Shown piece by piece: positions 9,176 to 18,289 of a stretch of DNA of 64,000 bases. How positions within the stretch are numbered: the first letter of the stretch is position 1; each line of letters starts with the position of its first letter. The DNA is taken from positions 1 through 64,000 of the forward strand of contig JACAET010000008.1 of the NCBI GenBank assembly GCA_013388685.1, read 5' to 3'. Below the pieces are notes generated by a model that made no database searches, had not been told where the DNA came from, and was given only the letters and a program-made list of their open reading frames with translations. Made by a program: the position numbers and the translations under genes. Origin of the DNA: Chloroflexota bacterium. Lineage in GTDB: Bacteria; Chloroflexota; Anaerolineae; Anaerolineales; Villigracilaceae.

Positions 9176-10129
9176 GTGACGGCTCCCATTCTGAAGCCAT
9201 TGCCGGAAAATATCCAAAGACCGCTGGTAAGTGTGGTGATGCCGGCCTATAACCGGGCGGAATTTCTCCGGCAATCCGCTCGAATGATCCTGGACCAAAC
9301 CCTGCAGGAACTGGAACTGATCATCTGTGACGACCATTCGACGGACACAACGCCGGATACAGCCGGCGAACTTGCTTCAAAGGATGAACGGGTGCGGTAT
9401 ATCCGTCCGCCGGAAAAAGGCGGGATCACCGGTGCCTTGAATGCGGGGATCGCTCTTTCGAGGGGAAAATATATCCAGATTTGTCACGACCATGACATCT
9501 ACATGCCGACCCTGACGGAAAAAATGGCAGGCGTGATGGAGCGCAATCCGTCTGTTGTTTTCGTGCACCCCGGCAGACAGGGATGCGATTACCTGGGAAA
9601 CCCCCTGCCGCAATCGTATTTTGTCTGCGGGTATCCGGAAGTCAGCGATGGGAGGATGTGGCGGCGCAGGATGCTTTCACGCCTCGCCAGCCCTGTGACT
9701 GGGTTGAGCATGATTCGCCGATCGGCCCTGGAGACGGTCGGCCTCTTCGACCCGGAGTTCGGCGCATGCAGCGACATTGACATGTGGATGCGCCTGTGCG
9801 CCATTGGGGATGTTGGCTACGTAAATGAGCTGTTGTTATACGTACGCGGGCGCGAGCCAGGACACGCCTACGCTGGCATGAACTGGGACATCACCGACCA
9901 GGTGATTCGCACGCACCGCAAGCATTTGCCGCTGGCGTATCAGGGTTGGCAATATGTTTTTTGGAAGATCCGGCGTGAAACCGAGATTGAAATTTCCCTG
10001 TTGATGAATTATCTCAATAGTATTCGGCACGGCTGGAAAGATGCTGTAAGGAATGGGAACCGGTACTTATCATCCCGCGGCGGAATTTTTTCCAGGTTTG
10101 CAGCCATACTTACCAGTCCTTTCCTATAA
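9176..10129 (+). CDS. Glycosyltransferase family 2
   Basis: A 317-residue GT-A fold glycosyltransferase. PLVSVVMPAYNRAEFLRQS opens the domain, followed by ELIICDDHSTDTTP and YIQICHDHDIYMPTLTEKM, the position normally occupied by the metal-binding DxD (here DHD). TGLSMIRRSALETVGLFDPE and SDIDMWMRLCAIGD complete the family pattern. The GTG start at 9176 follows the upstream stop by 1 nt and has GGGGGAGG before it. Part of the exopolysaccharide operon. Confidence 0.88.
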   Translation: MTAPILKPLPENIQRPLVSVVMPAYNRAEFLRQSARMILDQTLQELELIICDDHSTDTTPDTAGELASKDERVRYIRPPEKGGITGALNAGIALSRGKYIQICHDHDIYMPTLTEKMAGVMERNPSVVFVHPGRQGCDYLGNPLPQSYFVCGYPEVSDGRMWRRRMLSRLASPVTGLSMIRRSALETVGLFDPEFGACSDIDMWMRLCAIGDVGYVNELLLYVRGREPGHAYAGMNWDITDQVIRTHRKHLPLAYQGWQYVFWKIRRETEIEISLLMNYLNSIRHGWKDAVRNGNRYLSSRGGIFSRFAAILTSPFL

Positions 10130-10141
10130 AGATTTTTTGAG

Positions 10142-11662
10142 ATGATAAGACGCTTGCTATCAGGTTTTGGGTTATCGGGCACAATTTTGCTTGTCACGAT
10201 GACGGCGCAAATCATTATGGTTCCTCTCCTGTTGAAATACTGGGGAACCGTGGTATACGGCGAATGGCTTGTACTGACCAATCTGGCATCCAGCTTGTCC
10301 ATATTAAATCTTGGGGTGCAATCCTATGTTTGTAATCTTCTCATAGCCTCTTATGTGAAAGGTGACATTGAGAAGGGCTCTCGATTGTTGCAATCTGCCC
10401 TGTTCCTGTATATCCTGTTTGCAGGTCTGGCTTTATTGGTTGTGCTGGTATTGGGGCTTTCTCCAAATTTGTTATCCTGGATGAAAATCAATCAGATTTC
10501 GGAGTCACACGGCCGCATGATACTGATTATTTTTGGCACGATGGCAACTTACTCCATTTTTGGCGGGCTGCTACTCAGTTTGTTTCAGGTCACAAGGCAA
10601 ATGCCGCGGCAATTAACGTATGGATTGTTCGAGCGGACGATTATTTTGTATATTCCCGTGCTTGTTGCAATACTCGGCGGCGGGCCGGTCCATGCGGCAG
10701 TTGCGGTCGCAGTGTCCATGACGGTGCTGGTCGTGATCGAACTGCGCGACGTGCGGAAACGTTCCCCGTTTACGATTGGACTGGCAAAAGCCGAATGGAC
10801 GTTGGCGGCCTCGTTCATCAAACCCGGGTTGACCTTCTTTGCTGTTTCACTGGCGGGAACCATGGTTTCGATGGGCATGACACTGGCGTTGTCCAACCGC
10901 GCCGGCGGTTTGGTGGTGGCTCTTTTTTCCACATCCCTCCTGTTGGTCAATTTTGTGCGGACAATCGTGCAACAGGGCATGAACGTCCTATGGCCCGAGA
11001 TCACCGGCGCGGCGGCATTGCAGGACGACCCGGGACGGTTATCCCGTTGGTATCTTCTCATCCTCAAGTTGGCAAGCGCTTTCATGCTGGCTTGCGCGGT
11101 GGGTATATCCCTCCTGGGAGGGGATGTCCTGACGGCATGGACGGCTGGAAGGTTGGATGTTGACCCGTTCCTTATTCTCGTGCTTGCCGTCTACCTTGCC
11201 ATGCATGCCCCCGTGTTGGTCGGTTCTGTCTTTGGTCTTGCCCTCAACCGTCAGGCGGACCTGATGAAGGTGCAGGTGACCTCAGGCGTGATCACCCTGG
11301 GTTCCGGGGTTTTCCTGGTCTCCGCGTATCAAGCGGCGGGGGCGGCAATGGCGCTCATTTTGGGGCAGGCGGTCGTGATGGCGTGGATCTACAAACTTGC
11401 GTGTCGTTGGGTCGGGGCGCCATGGGATGAGTTCCGCATGACCACCCTTCCGCGTTTGATCACAGGAAGCCTTTTCCTCCTTTTGCTTGCAGGCTTTCTC
11501 TCGACCAGTCCCATTGGGCTGTGGGGCAGGACGCTTTCTTCCTGTTTCCTCGTCCTGGTCGTTGCGGCGATGTTTTGGCGCTTTTGGCTCTCCTCATCTG
11601 AAAGGAACTTATTGCAGACCAGATTGTCTGGATTAAAATTAAGGATGGATGGAATTGGATAA
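10142..11662 (+). CDS. Wzx-like polysaccharide flippase
   Basis: A 506-residue multi-pass membrane protein with about 12-14 predicted hydrophobic segments along the whole length. It resembles the MOP/Wzx oligosaccharide flippases: an N-terminal GFGLSGTILLVTMTAQIIMV helix, LLKYWGTVVYGEWLVLTNL and a conserved NLGVQ turn. It is expected to flip lipid-linked repeat units across the membrane. It lies 12 nt after a glycosyltransferase and 21 nt before the polymerase candidate, as in Wzx/Wzy loci. Confidence 0.83.
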   Translation: MIRRLLSGFGLSGTILLVTMTAQIIMVPLLLKYWGTVVYGEWLVLTNLASSLSILNLGVQSYVCNLLIASYVKGDIEKGSRLLQSALFLYILFAGLALLVVLVLGLSPNLLSWMKINQISESHGRMILIIFGTMATYSIFGGLLLSLFQVTRQMPRQLTYGLFERTIILYIPVLVAILGGGPVHAAVAVAVSMTVLVVIELRDVRKRSPFTIGLAKAEWTLAASFIKPGLTFFAVSLAGTMVSMGMTLALSNRAGGLVVALFSTSLLLVNFVRTIVQQGMNVLWPEITGAAALQDDPGRLSRWYLLILKLASAFMLACAVGISLLGGDVLTAWTAGRLDVDPFLILVLAVYLAMHAPVLVGSVFGLALNRQADLMKVQVTSGVITLGSGVFLVSAYQAAGAAMALILGQAVVMAWIYKLACRWVGAPWDEFRMTTLPRLITGSLFLLLLAGFLSTSPIGLWGRTLSSCFLVLVVAAMFWRFWLSSSERNLLQTRLSGLKLRMDGIG

Positions 11663-11683
11663 TGACTCGAATGAACTCACAGG

Positions 11684-13189
11684 ATGAATCTTGTGTTGCG
11701 TGATGGAACAGTTCAATTGCCCGCACAAAGGGCGCATTCACGGACGCAGAGTCCGCTTTTGATGGACGAAGCGGCTCGTCCCGTCTCCGGCAGGGTCTGG
11801 CTTCTTTTGTTTTTCGTCTCGCTTACGACGTTTACAGGCTTCTTCATTCTCGATCCCGACCCCAGTCTCCTGCTTTCTGGATGCGTGGCGGTAAACGCGG
11901 CGATCCTGGGTTGGGCAATGCTCCGCCTGTACCAATTGGACCTTCTGCTCAGCCCGATGATGCTGCTCTTTGTGGGTCCCACCATGTTCATGTATTACAC
12001 ATGGGGGAACCTGGGCGCCCGCATTACCGGGGAGGCGCGCTACGTCGCGCACTTCGATACCCTGGAGTATTACCCGCTGACAGCCCTGCTCAGCGCCATC
12101 GGGCTGATCTTGTATTGCCTAGTTGTTTTCGGTATCTTCCGTAAGACCCTTCGGCGTCCTGTCGTTCGATTCCAGGATCTGTATTGGGAACCCGGTCAGG
12201 TTCTTGGCGCGATGTCTCTGGTCGCGGTCATATTCGTATACCTTTCGTTGAAGTACAGTTTTGTGAGCGGGTATTTTCGCGGCGCGGAGAGCGACTTCGA
12301 CCGTTGGCTGATCGCGACGGTGAATTCATTTGTCACATTGGTCGCTGTGATTAGCGTCTCCGTGCTTGCCAGAGAAGGGAAAAAACGCGGCCGGATGCTG
12401 GCGTTTTTGGGCGTGGCGTTCTCGTTGATACTCTCCATCGGTTTGCGTTCCCGCACCTTTATGCTGATCAACCTGGTCATCATGGCTTTATGCTGGATCA
12501 CATTGAAACCCAGACAACCCAAATTGACTTTCTTCCTCGTGTTGGGGCTGGTGGGGAGCGCTGTGTTTGGATTGGGAACAGCGGTCAAGTCGCTGCAGGG
12601 CGGGAACACAACGATTGCGGAGAACCTGTCCCTGTTCTCGTCCATCGATTCGTCCGGACTTGTTACCGCGGCGGTGAGGAGCCTGGATTTAGATCGTCAA
12701 TATCGCACAGCCGGTTTCGAACTGCCCTCCGCGCTGTTGCGGTGCCGGGAGTATGGGGCGGCGCCTGCTTACGGCGAAGGCATGATCGGAGCCCTCCTTC
12801 AGGGATTGCCATCGTTTCTGCGCCCATCTGGGAATTACACCGAACGCGGCAGTATCCTGTTTCACTACGCACGGTATTGTTTTTTCTATGGTGACTCAAT
12901 TTCGATTCCACTGGCAAGCGGCATTGCAGACTGGGGTTTGCCTGGCGTGTCCATCTATATCTTGATGGGCATATTCAGCATCCTGCTTTGGAAGTTAACT
13001 CAACGTTCGCCCCGACTGTATCTGGCGTTTTTGCTCGTTCCCCTGCTTCCCGATCAACTGTTTTGGTCAACGATAGCGCACTATGCAAAAGTTATGACCT
13101 TTCTTTGGATATTCTTATGGGTTGCCGGGAGATGGTGCATGCCGCGCTGGTCCCCGCCCTCGGACTCGGACCCTCAGGTGAACGCATAG
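11684..13189 (+). CDS. Wzy-like O-antigen/oligosaccharide polymerase
   Basis: A 501-residue integral membrane protein with about 11-12 hydrophobic segments and a large loop at roughly residues 310-400 (LQGGNTTIAENLSLFSSID to YTERGSILFHYARYCFFYGD). Sequence conservation in Wzy proteins is low, so the call rests on topology, size and its place right after the flippase. It would polymerise repeat units at the outer face of the membrane. The ATG at 11684 has only a weak AGG upstream; an ATG at 11762, just before the first membrane helix, is a possible alternative. Confidence 0.7.
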   Translation: MNLVLRDGTVQLPAQRAHSRTQSPLLMDEAARPVSGRVWLLLFFVSLTTFTGFFILDPDPSLLLSGCVAVNAAILGWAMLRLYQLDLLLSPMMLLFVGPTMFMYYTWGNLGARITGEARYVAHFDTLEYYPLTALLSAIGLILYCLVVFGIFRKTLRRPVVRFQDLYWEPGQVLGAMSLVAVIFVYLSLKYSFVSGYFRGAESDFDRWLIATVNSFVTLVAVISVSVLAREGKKRGRMLAFLGVAFSLILSIGLRSRTFMLINLVIMALCWITLKPRQPKLTFFLVLGLVGSAVFGLGTAVKSLQGGNTTIAENLSLFSSIDSSGLVTAAVRSLDLDRQYRTAGFELPSALLRCREYGAAPAYGEGMIGALLQGLPSFLRPSGNYTERGSILFHYARYCFFYGDSISIPLASGIADWGLPGVSIYILMGIFSILLWKLTQRSPRLYLAFLLVPLLPDQLFWSTIAHYAKVMTFLWIFLWVAGRWCMPRWSPPSDSDPQVNA

Positions 13190-13190
13190 G

Positions 13191-14336
13191 ATGGCTATTC
13201 CGTCATCCATGAAAACCTGTCTTCTTCTCCTCACCGGCGCCTTCGACTCCGATGGGGGCATTGCAGCGCTCAACCGGCTGACCATTGCCGCGCTTGCCGA
13301 ACGCTATGCGCTTGAGATATTCACCCTCACCGAGAACGAGCCAAAACTTGACCAACAGTATTTCCCGCAGGGATGTTCCGTTCGCATGCGCGCCTTTGCA
13401 GGGAATAAACTGAACTTTGTTTTTTCGGCATGGCGCGCCGTGCTATCCCGCAACTACGACCTCATCCTTGTGGATCACGTCAACCTGGCTTCGGCGCTTG
13501 CCCCCCTGCGCTGGCTGGGTCTTGCCGGGTACACCGTCTGGCTGTGCGGCATGGAGGTCTTCCCGCCGCGCCCCGATTTCGAAGGCAGGCTGGGGTTGAA
13601 GAACGCCTCCCGCCGCCTCGCCATTTCAGCGTACACCCGGCAAAGCGTGGCGGATCGCTTCCCGGGCTTGTCTATCGAAGTCTGCGACCTGGCTCTTGAT
13701 CCATGGCGGCACACGTCTTTGGAAGAAAAGGCAGAGGCGTTGGAATTGGCTTCTTTGGACGGAACCCGCCTCCGTCTGGACCGACGCGTGATTCTACACG
13801 TCGGGCGGATGTCTACCCTCGAGCGCTTCAAAGGGCAGGAAGTCCTGATTGACGCCTTCCCGCTGATCCATGCAAAATACCCGGATGCCCAACTGGTTCT
13901 GGCAGGCAAAGGCGACGATTTCGAACGATTGCGAACGCGCGCTCGATCACTGCCCGCTGAACTGCATCGGAACATCTTCATGCCCGGCTTTGTAACAGAG
14001 GACATGCTTGAACGCCTTTACCGCCGCTGTGCGTTGTTTGCCATGCCCAGCATTGGTGAAGGCTTTGGGCTGGTCTATCTCGAAGCGATGAGCCGCGGCA
14101 AACCATGCATTGGCGCCCGCGCCGACGCTACCCCCTGCGTCATCCGCGACGGCGAAACAGGCTTGCTGGTGGATGACGCCCGTTCGCCCGCACAGGTGGC
14201 GGAGGCGGTCTTGTGGCTGTTCGACCACCCCGAAGAAGCGCAGCGTATGGGGCGCGCCGGTTATGATCTCGTTCAGTCCTATTATTTGTTTCCGCATTTC
14301 AAGCAACGGTTTTGGAAGGCATTGAGCGTTGGTTGA
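13191..14336 (+). CDS. Glycosyltransferase family 4
   Basis: A 381-residue GT4 enzyme. The N-terminal half has LLLTGAFDSDGGIAALNRLT, a typical acceptor-side loop; the donor side has ILHVGRMSTLERFKGQEVLI, QLVLAGKGDDFERL and PSIGEGFGLVYLEAMSRGKP with the E-x7-E pair. The Met at 13209 (MKTCLLLL) is an alternative start and fits the family better than the ATG at 13191, which has no good ribosome site. It follows the polymerase gene by 1 nt. Confidence 0.87.
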   Translation: MAIPSSMKTCLLLLTGAFDSDGGIAALNRLTIAALAERYALEIFTLTENEPKLDQQYFPQGCSVRMRAFAGNKLNFVFSAWRAVLSRNYDLILVDHVNLASALAPLRWLGLAGYTVWLCGMEVFPPRPDFEGRLGLKNASRRLAISAYTRQSVADRFPGLSIEVCDLALDPWRHTSLEEKAEALELASLDGTRLRLDRRVILHVGRMSTLERFKGQEVLIDAFPLIHAKYPDAQLVLAGKGDDFERLRTRARSLPAELHRNIFMPGFVTEDMLERLYRRCALFAMPSIGEGFGLVYLEAMSRGKPCIGARADATPCVIRDGETGLLVDDARSPAQVAEAVLWLFDHPEEAQRMGRAGYDLVQSYYLFPHFKQRFWKALSVG

Positions 14337-14389
14337 GCCGTCCGAAGGGTATATCGTCCCCCCGCCTGCTCGAGCCGCGTAATCATTTC

Positions 14390-15598
14390 ATGCGAATCCT
14401 CTACATCTCCAGTTACTACAAACCCGCTTACGTGTATGGCGGACCCGCCAAAAGCATCTCATCCATGTGCGAGGCATTGGCGCGGCAGGGCGCGCACGTC
14501 ACTGTGCTGACGACGAATGCCAACGGCGGCAAAACGTTGGATGTCCCCCTCGAGCAGCCTGTGGACGTGAACGGCGTGACGGTTCATTACTACCCGCTTT
14601 CCGGCGTCCTGCCCCGTACCTTCTTTCACTCTCCAGCCCTGGCGCGCGCCTGTGAGAGCATGGTCAAAATGCATGATATTGTTGTGCTGGAAACTTTTTT
14701 CACCCATCCCACCGGTCCCGCTGTGAAAGCCTGCCGCAAATGGGATAGACCTTACATTATCCCGCCGCGTGGACAGTTGCTGCCCTGGGCGTTGAAACAG
14801 AAACCGTTCAAAAAGCGGGTGTTTTTGGCGCTTGCCGGAAGAAGGCAATTAAATCATGCGGCTGCTTTGCACTGCACCGACTTTGTGGAACTTGAGGCAG
14901 TGCAACGTCTGAAGTTGAAAGCGCCCCCCTTCGTTGTCCCGAATGGGATCGAGACTTCGCAGTGGCAAAGCCTCCCGCCGCGCGGGCTGCTTCGGGGCAG
15001 GTTGGGAATCCCCGATACCGCTCCCATCCTGTTGATGCTCGGTCGCCTGCACCGTGTGAAGAATCCCGAACTGGCAGTGGAAATGCTCGGCATGTTGGCA
15101 CGGAAGGATGTGCATCTGGTCTTTGCGGGACCGGATGAGGAGGAAGGGCAGTCCCGTTTACAGGCGCGCGCCTCTGTCCTCGGCTGTGCCAACCGTGTGC
15201 ATTTCACCGGCTTGCTGAGCGGCTTGTACCTGCTTCAGGCAATGGCAGATGCCGATTTGTTCCTTATGACTTCGCTTATGGAAAGTTTTGGCATGGCGGC
15301 GGTCGAAGCGATGGCGTGCGGCGTGCCTGTTTTGCTTTCGGAGCATGTGCCGGTGGGCAGGTGGGTGGACGCGGCGGGAGCCGGCAGGCAGGTTCCCTGC
15401 CGGGCAGAGGCGTTTGCAACAGCCTGTGAAGAAATGCTGAGTGATCGTGCACGGCTTAAACAAATGGGAATGCGGGCGCAGGGATTGGCGTTCCAGCGTT
15501 TTGACATCAATAGGGTGGCGCGGCAGATGCTTGCCCAGTTTCAGGCAATCCTGTCACAGGGGAAGCCGCTGCTGGATTTGCAGGGAGCACAGGCATGA
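14390..15598 (+). CDS. Glycosyltransferase family 4
   Basis: A 402-residue GT4 enzyme. The frame is open from 14312, but the family start MRILYISSYYKPAYVYGGPA begins at 14390, which places the start 53 nt after the previous gene. Motifs include AKSISSMCEALARQG, IIPPRGQLLPWAL, ILLMLGRLHRVKNPELAVEM and TSLMESFGMAAVEAMACGVP. Proteins of this type transfer hexoses in exopolysaccharide assembly. It overlaps the acyltransferase gene by 4 nt. Confidence 0.87.
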   Translation: MRILYISSYYKPAYVYGGPAKSISSMCEALARQGAHVTVLTTNANGGKTLDVPLEQPVDVNGVTVHYYPLSGVLPRTFFHSPALARACESMVKMHDIVVLETFFTHPTGPAVKACRKWDRPYIIPPRGQLLPWALKQKPFKKRVFLALAGRRQLNHAAALHCTDFVELEAVQRLKLKAPPFVVPNGIETSQWQSLPPRGLLRGRLGIPDTAPILLMLGRLHRVKNPELAVEMLGMLARKDVHLVFAGPDEEEGQSRLQARASVLGCANRVHFTGLLSGLYLLQAMADADLFLMTSLMESFGMAAVEAMACGVPVLLSEHVPVGRWVDAAGAGRQVPCRAEAFATACEEMLSDRARLKQMGMRAQGLAFQRFDINRVARQMLAQFQAILSQGKPLLDLQGAQA

Positions 15599-16212
15599 CA
15601 TCCCTATTCCGGGAGTGGCGCGAGACGCCCTGGAAGTTGAGCAACAACCTGCTCCGTTTGCTCGTTCATCCCTGGGCGAGGCTGCTGTTTTTTATGAATG
15701 ATATTCCCTGGCGGCACGGCTGGCGGTTCTATGGCTTGCCCATCGTCCAAAAGCATCGCGGCAGTGTCATGCGTTTTGGCTCGGGTCTGCAATTGCGTTC
15801 GACGGCGCGTTCCAATCCGTTGGGAGCCAGTCACCCCGTTATTTTGTGCACGTGGCGCGCAAATGCACTCTTGCAAATCGGGGAGAACTTTGCCATGACC
15901 GGCGGAAGCATCATTGCCGCCGAAAAGATCATCATTGGCAACAATGTCAATGTAGGGGCGAATACGATCATCATGGATACCGACTTCCACCCGCTGGAGG
16001 CGGAAGCACGGCGATTGAATTCTGCACCCGCAAAGACCGCTCCCGTATTCATTGAAGACGATGTCTTTATTGGCATGCACTGTCTGATCCTGAAGGGTGT
16101 GACGCTTGGGCAGGGGAGCGTGATCGGCGCAGGTAGTGTGGTTACGAAGGATGTTCCGCCATACACCGTCGTTGCCGGCAATCCCGTTCGTTTTATCGGA
16201 AACATTTTTTGA
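15595..16212 (+). CDS. Hexapeptide-repeat (left-handed beta-helix) acyltransferase
   Basis: A 205-residue protein. From about residue 85 onward it shows hexapeptide repeats of the left-handed beta-helix (IGENFAMTGGSIIAAEKIIIGNN, split by NVNVGANTIIMD), then the family's DTDFHPL motif and the C-terminal coil IGAGSVVTKDVPPYTVVAGNP. The likely reaction is O- or N-acetylation of a sugar with acetyl-CoA, as in WcaF/VatD-type enzymes. The ATGA overlap at both ends places it firmly in the operon. Confidence 0.9.
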   Translation: MTSLFREWRETPWKLSNNLLRLLVHPWARLLFFMNDIPWRHGWRFYGLPIVQKHRGSVMRFGSGLQLRSTARSNPLGASHPVILCTWRANALLQIGENFAMTGGSIIAAEKIIIGNNVNVGANTIIMDTDFHPLEAEARRLNSAPAKTAPVFIEDDVFIGMHCLILKGVTLGQGSVIGAGSVVTKDVPPYTVVAGNPVRFIGNIF

Positions 16213-17429
16213 AACTCCTCGTCGTCACCCCTTATTACACTCCCGATCTCGGTCCCAGCGCGCCGATGTTTGCATTGCTCTGTGAAGAACTGGCGCGGCG
16301 CGGGCACGAAGTCGTAGTTTTGTGTGCTGTCCCGCACTTCCCGAGCGGATATGTCGCGGCTGACTATCGAAGAGGTGCCTGGCGCTGGAGTGTGGAAAAT
16401 GGGGTGCGGGTTTGCCGCGTGCGTGTGCCGAGCGGTGACCGCACAAACCTGTTCCACCGCCTGTGGGTTTTCGGGGTGTATCAGGCTCTGGTTGTGCTGG
16501 CAGGTTTCGGGGTCCGGTATGAAGCGGCGCTGGTCACCAATCCTGCTCTCGAAACGTTTTTGCCGTTCGTCTTCTTCTGCCGGCTGAGACGCAAACCCTG
16601 TCTCTATGCAGTGTGGGATGTGTATCCGGAGGTCGGTGTGCGCATGGGATTGTTCAGAAGCCCGTTGCTCATTCGACTGGTGGGCATGCTCGAAGACTTT
16701 TGCCTGAGACGCGCCTCCCGCATACAGGTTTTGAGCGCCGGATTTCTTTCGGATCTTGCCTCGCATGGGCTTGTTCCTGATCAAATGGCTGTGATTCCCC
16801 CATGGCTGGATACTGCCCTCATCCGACCGCTTCCGCGCCGCAACTCTTTTTCGCACGATCATGCGCTGGACGACCGTTTTGTGGTTTTGTATGCGGGCAA
16901 CATCGGTCTTTCACAAGGCTTGGAGACGGTTTTGCAAACCGCAGACCTGCTGAAAGAGTACGGAGACATCCTGTTTTTGTTTGTGGGAGAGGGCGCGGGC
17001 AGGGCGGGGTTGGAGAAACAGGCGCGTGAGATGCTGAACGTACGTTTCCTGGCGCATCAGCCGCGTGAATGCCTGCCCGAACTGCTTGCCAGCGCCGATG
17101 TTTCTCTGGTGGTCATGAAGAAGGGAATGGGTTCGGCATCCCTGCCCTCGAAACTGTTTTCCATTTTTGCCTCCGGGAGGCCCGTGCTGGCAAGCGTGGA
17201 TGAGGACAGCGATGCGTGGAAGTTGGTGTGCGGCTCGCAGGCGGGGCTGTGTGTGCTGCCTGCCAACCCGCAGCGTTTGGCAGAGGCGATTCTGTCTCTG
17301 CGCAACGACCCTGCCTGCCGTGAGGCGATGGGAAAAAAGGGGCGCGCATGGGCGGAGCAGCATCATTCGCCGCAATCGGCGTCGGCTGGGTTTGAAAGGA
17401 TTTTTCTGGAGATGATGAACCTGGAATGA
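16209..17429 (+). CDS. WbuB-like glycosyltransferase family 4
   Basis: A 406-residue GT4 enzyme of the WbuB type: MKLLVVTPYYTPDLGPSAPM at the N-terminus, VVVLCAVPHFPSGYV, then FVVLYAGNIGLSQGLETVL and SLPSKLFSIFASGRPVLASV in the donor-binding half. These often transfer N-acetylated amino sugars, but the substrate is unknown here. The start is TTG at 16209, where TTGA overlaps the previous stop by 4 nt; no upstream ATG in frame fits better. Confidence 0.87.
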   Translation: MKLLVVTPYYTPDLGPSAPMFALLCEELARRGHEVVVLCAVPHFPSGYVAADYRRGAWRWSVENGVRVCRVRVPSGDRTNLFHRLWVFGVYQALVVLAGFGVRYEAALVTNPALETFLPFVFFCRLRRKPCLYAVWDVYPEVGVRMGLFRSPLLIRLVGMLEDFCLRRASRIQVLSAGFLSDLASHGLVPDQMAVIPPWLDTALIRPLPRRNSFSHDHALDDRFVVLYAGNIGLSQGLETVLQTADLLKEYGDILFLFVGEGAGRAGLEKQAREMLNVRFLAHQPRECLPELLASADVSLVVMKKGMGSASLPSKLFSIFASGRPVLASVDEDSDAWKLVCGSQAGLCVLPANPQRLAEAILSLRNDPACREAMGKKGRAWAEQHHSPQSASAGFERIFLEMMNLE

Positions 17430-18289
17430 AATTCGAATATGTTGACTGCCCCGTTTGTGGTCCTTCTCGAACCCGCATCTGGCTGAAGGAGAAAAGCGGC
17501 GCCCGTTATGTGCGCTGCCTGGATTGCGACACGGTGTATGCCTCGCCTCGTTTCCCTCGGGAAGTCCGTCATTCCAATGGAGATACGGTGTGGGACTATA
17601 CCCCTGAATTACTGGCGCGTGAGTCGCTCCGCCTGCCTGCCTTGAAGCAGGAGGCGGATTACATTCAACGGCATTCGCCCGGCGGCAGGTTATTGGATGT
17701 GGGATGCAGCAGCGGCGATCTCTTCCGCTTTTTTGCCCCCTCCTCATGGGAGAGGTACGGTGTCGAGTTGTCTGCCACAGCCGCTGAGTATGCCTCCCGA
17801 ACGTATGATGCCCGTGTTGTTCCCGGTACGCTGCGCTCTGCTCAATTCCCCGATGGTTATTTCGACCTGGTGACGATGCTGGATATGTTGTATCTGGTGG
17901 ATGATCCGCGCGCAGAAATGGACGAGGTAAAACGCATTCTGAGCCCGAAGGGAATCGTGGCAATCGAAATTGCCGGACAGGCGTACATGTTCCTGCGCAG
18001 CCGGGGAGCGGTGGCGTTGTTGATGGAACGCCGCTGGTGCCGCCTCACTCCTGATACGCATTTGTACTGGTTCACTCCTGCAGGGTTACAGCGCCTGCTC
18101 GAAAACAGCGGTCTCCGTCCCTTTGCGTGGTATGTTGCTTCGAGTCCGGTTCGCCCCAACCCTGTGAGCCATTGGGTTGCTTCCGCCTACTATCGTGTGT
18201 ATTCGTCGCTTGCGGGCAGGTCACTTTCCATGCTAAATTGGGCTCCCCGCTATCTTTGTCTTGCCGGTGCGCCGGGAGCCCAGCCATGA
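17426..18289 (+). CDS. Class I SAM-dependent methyltransferase with N-terminal Cys motif
   Basis: A 287-residue protein. An N-terminal zinc-ribbon-like segment (DCPVCGPSRTRIWL, then RCLDCDTVYASPR) precedes a Rossmann methyltransferase domain (GGRLLDVGCSSGDLFRF near residue 90; FDLVTMLDMLYLVDDP near 150; SPKGIVAIEI). It resembles methyltransf_12/23 proteins of polysaccharide loci and may methylate a sugar or a lipid-linked glycan. It overlaps both neighbours by 4 nt. The acceptor is not known. Confidence 0.83.
   Translation: MKFEYVDCPVCGPSRTRIWLKEKSGARYVRCLDCDTVYASPRFPREVRHSNGDTVWDYTPELLARESLRLPALKQEADYIQRHSPGGRLLDVGCSSGDLFRFFAPSSWERYGVELSATAAEYASRTYDARVVPGTLRSAQFPDGYFDLVTMLDMLYLVDDPRAEMDEVKRILSPKGIVAIEIAGQAYMFLRSRGAVALLMERRWCRLTPDTHLYWFTPAGLQRLLENSGLRPFAWYVASSPVRPNPVSHWVASAYYRVYSSLAGRSLSMLNWAPRYLCLAGAPGAQP

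Noticed and set aside
16911..17963. 350-codon minus-strand frame
   Set aside because: It crosses two recognised genes (a glycosyltransferase and a methyltransferase) and is rich in Arg, His and Pro. It is a shadow.
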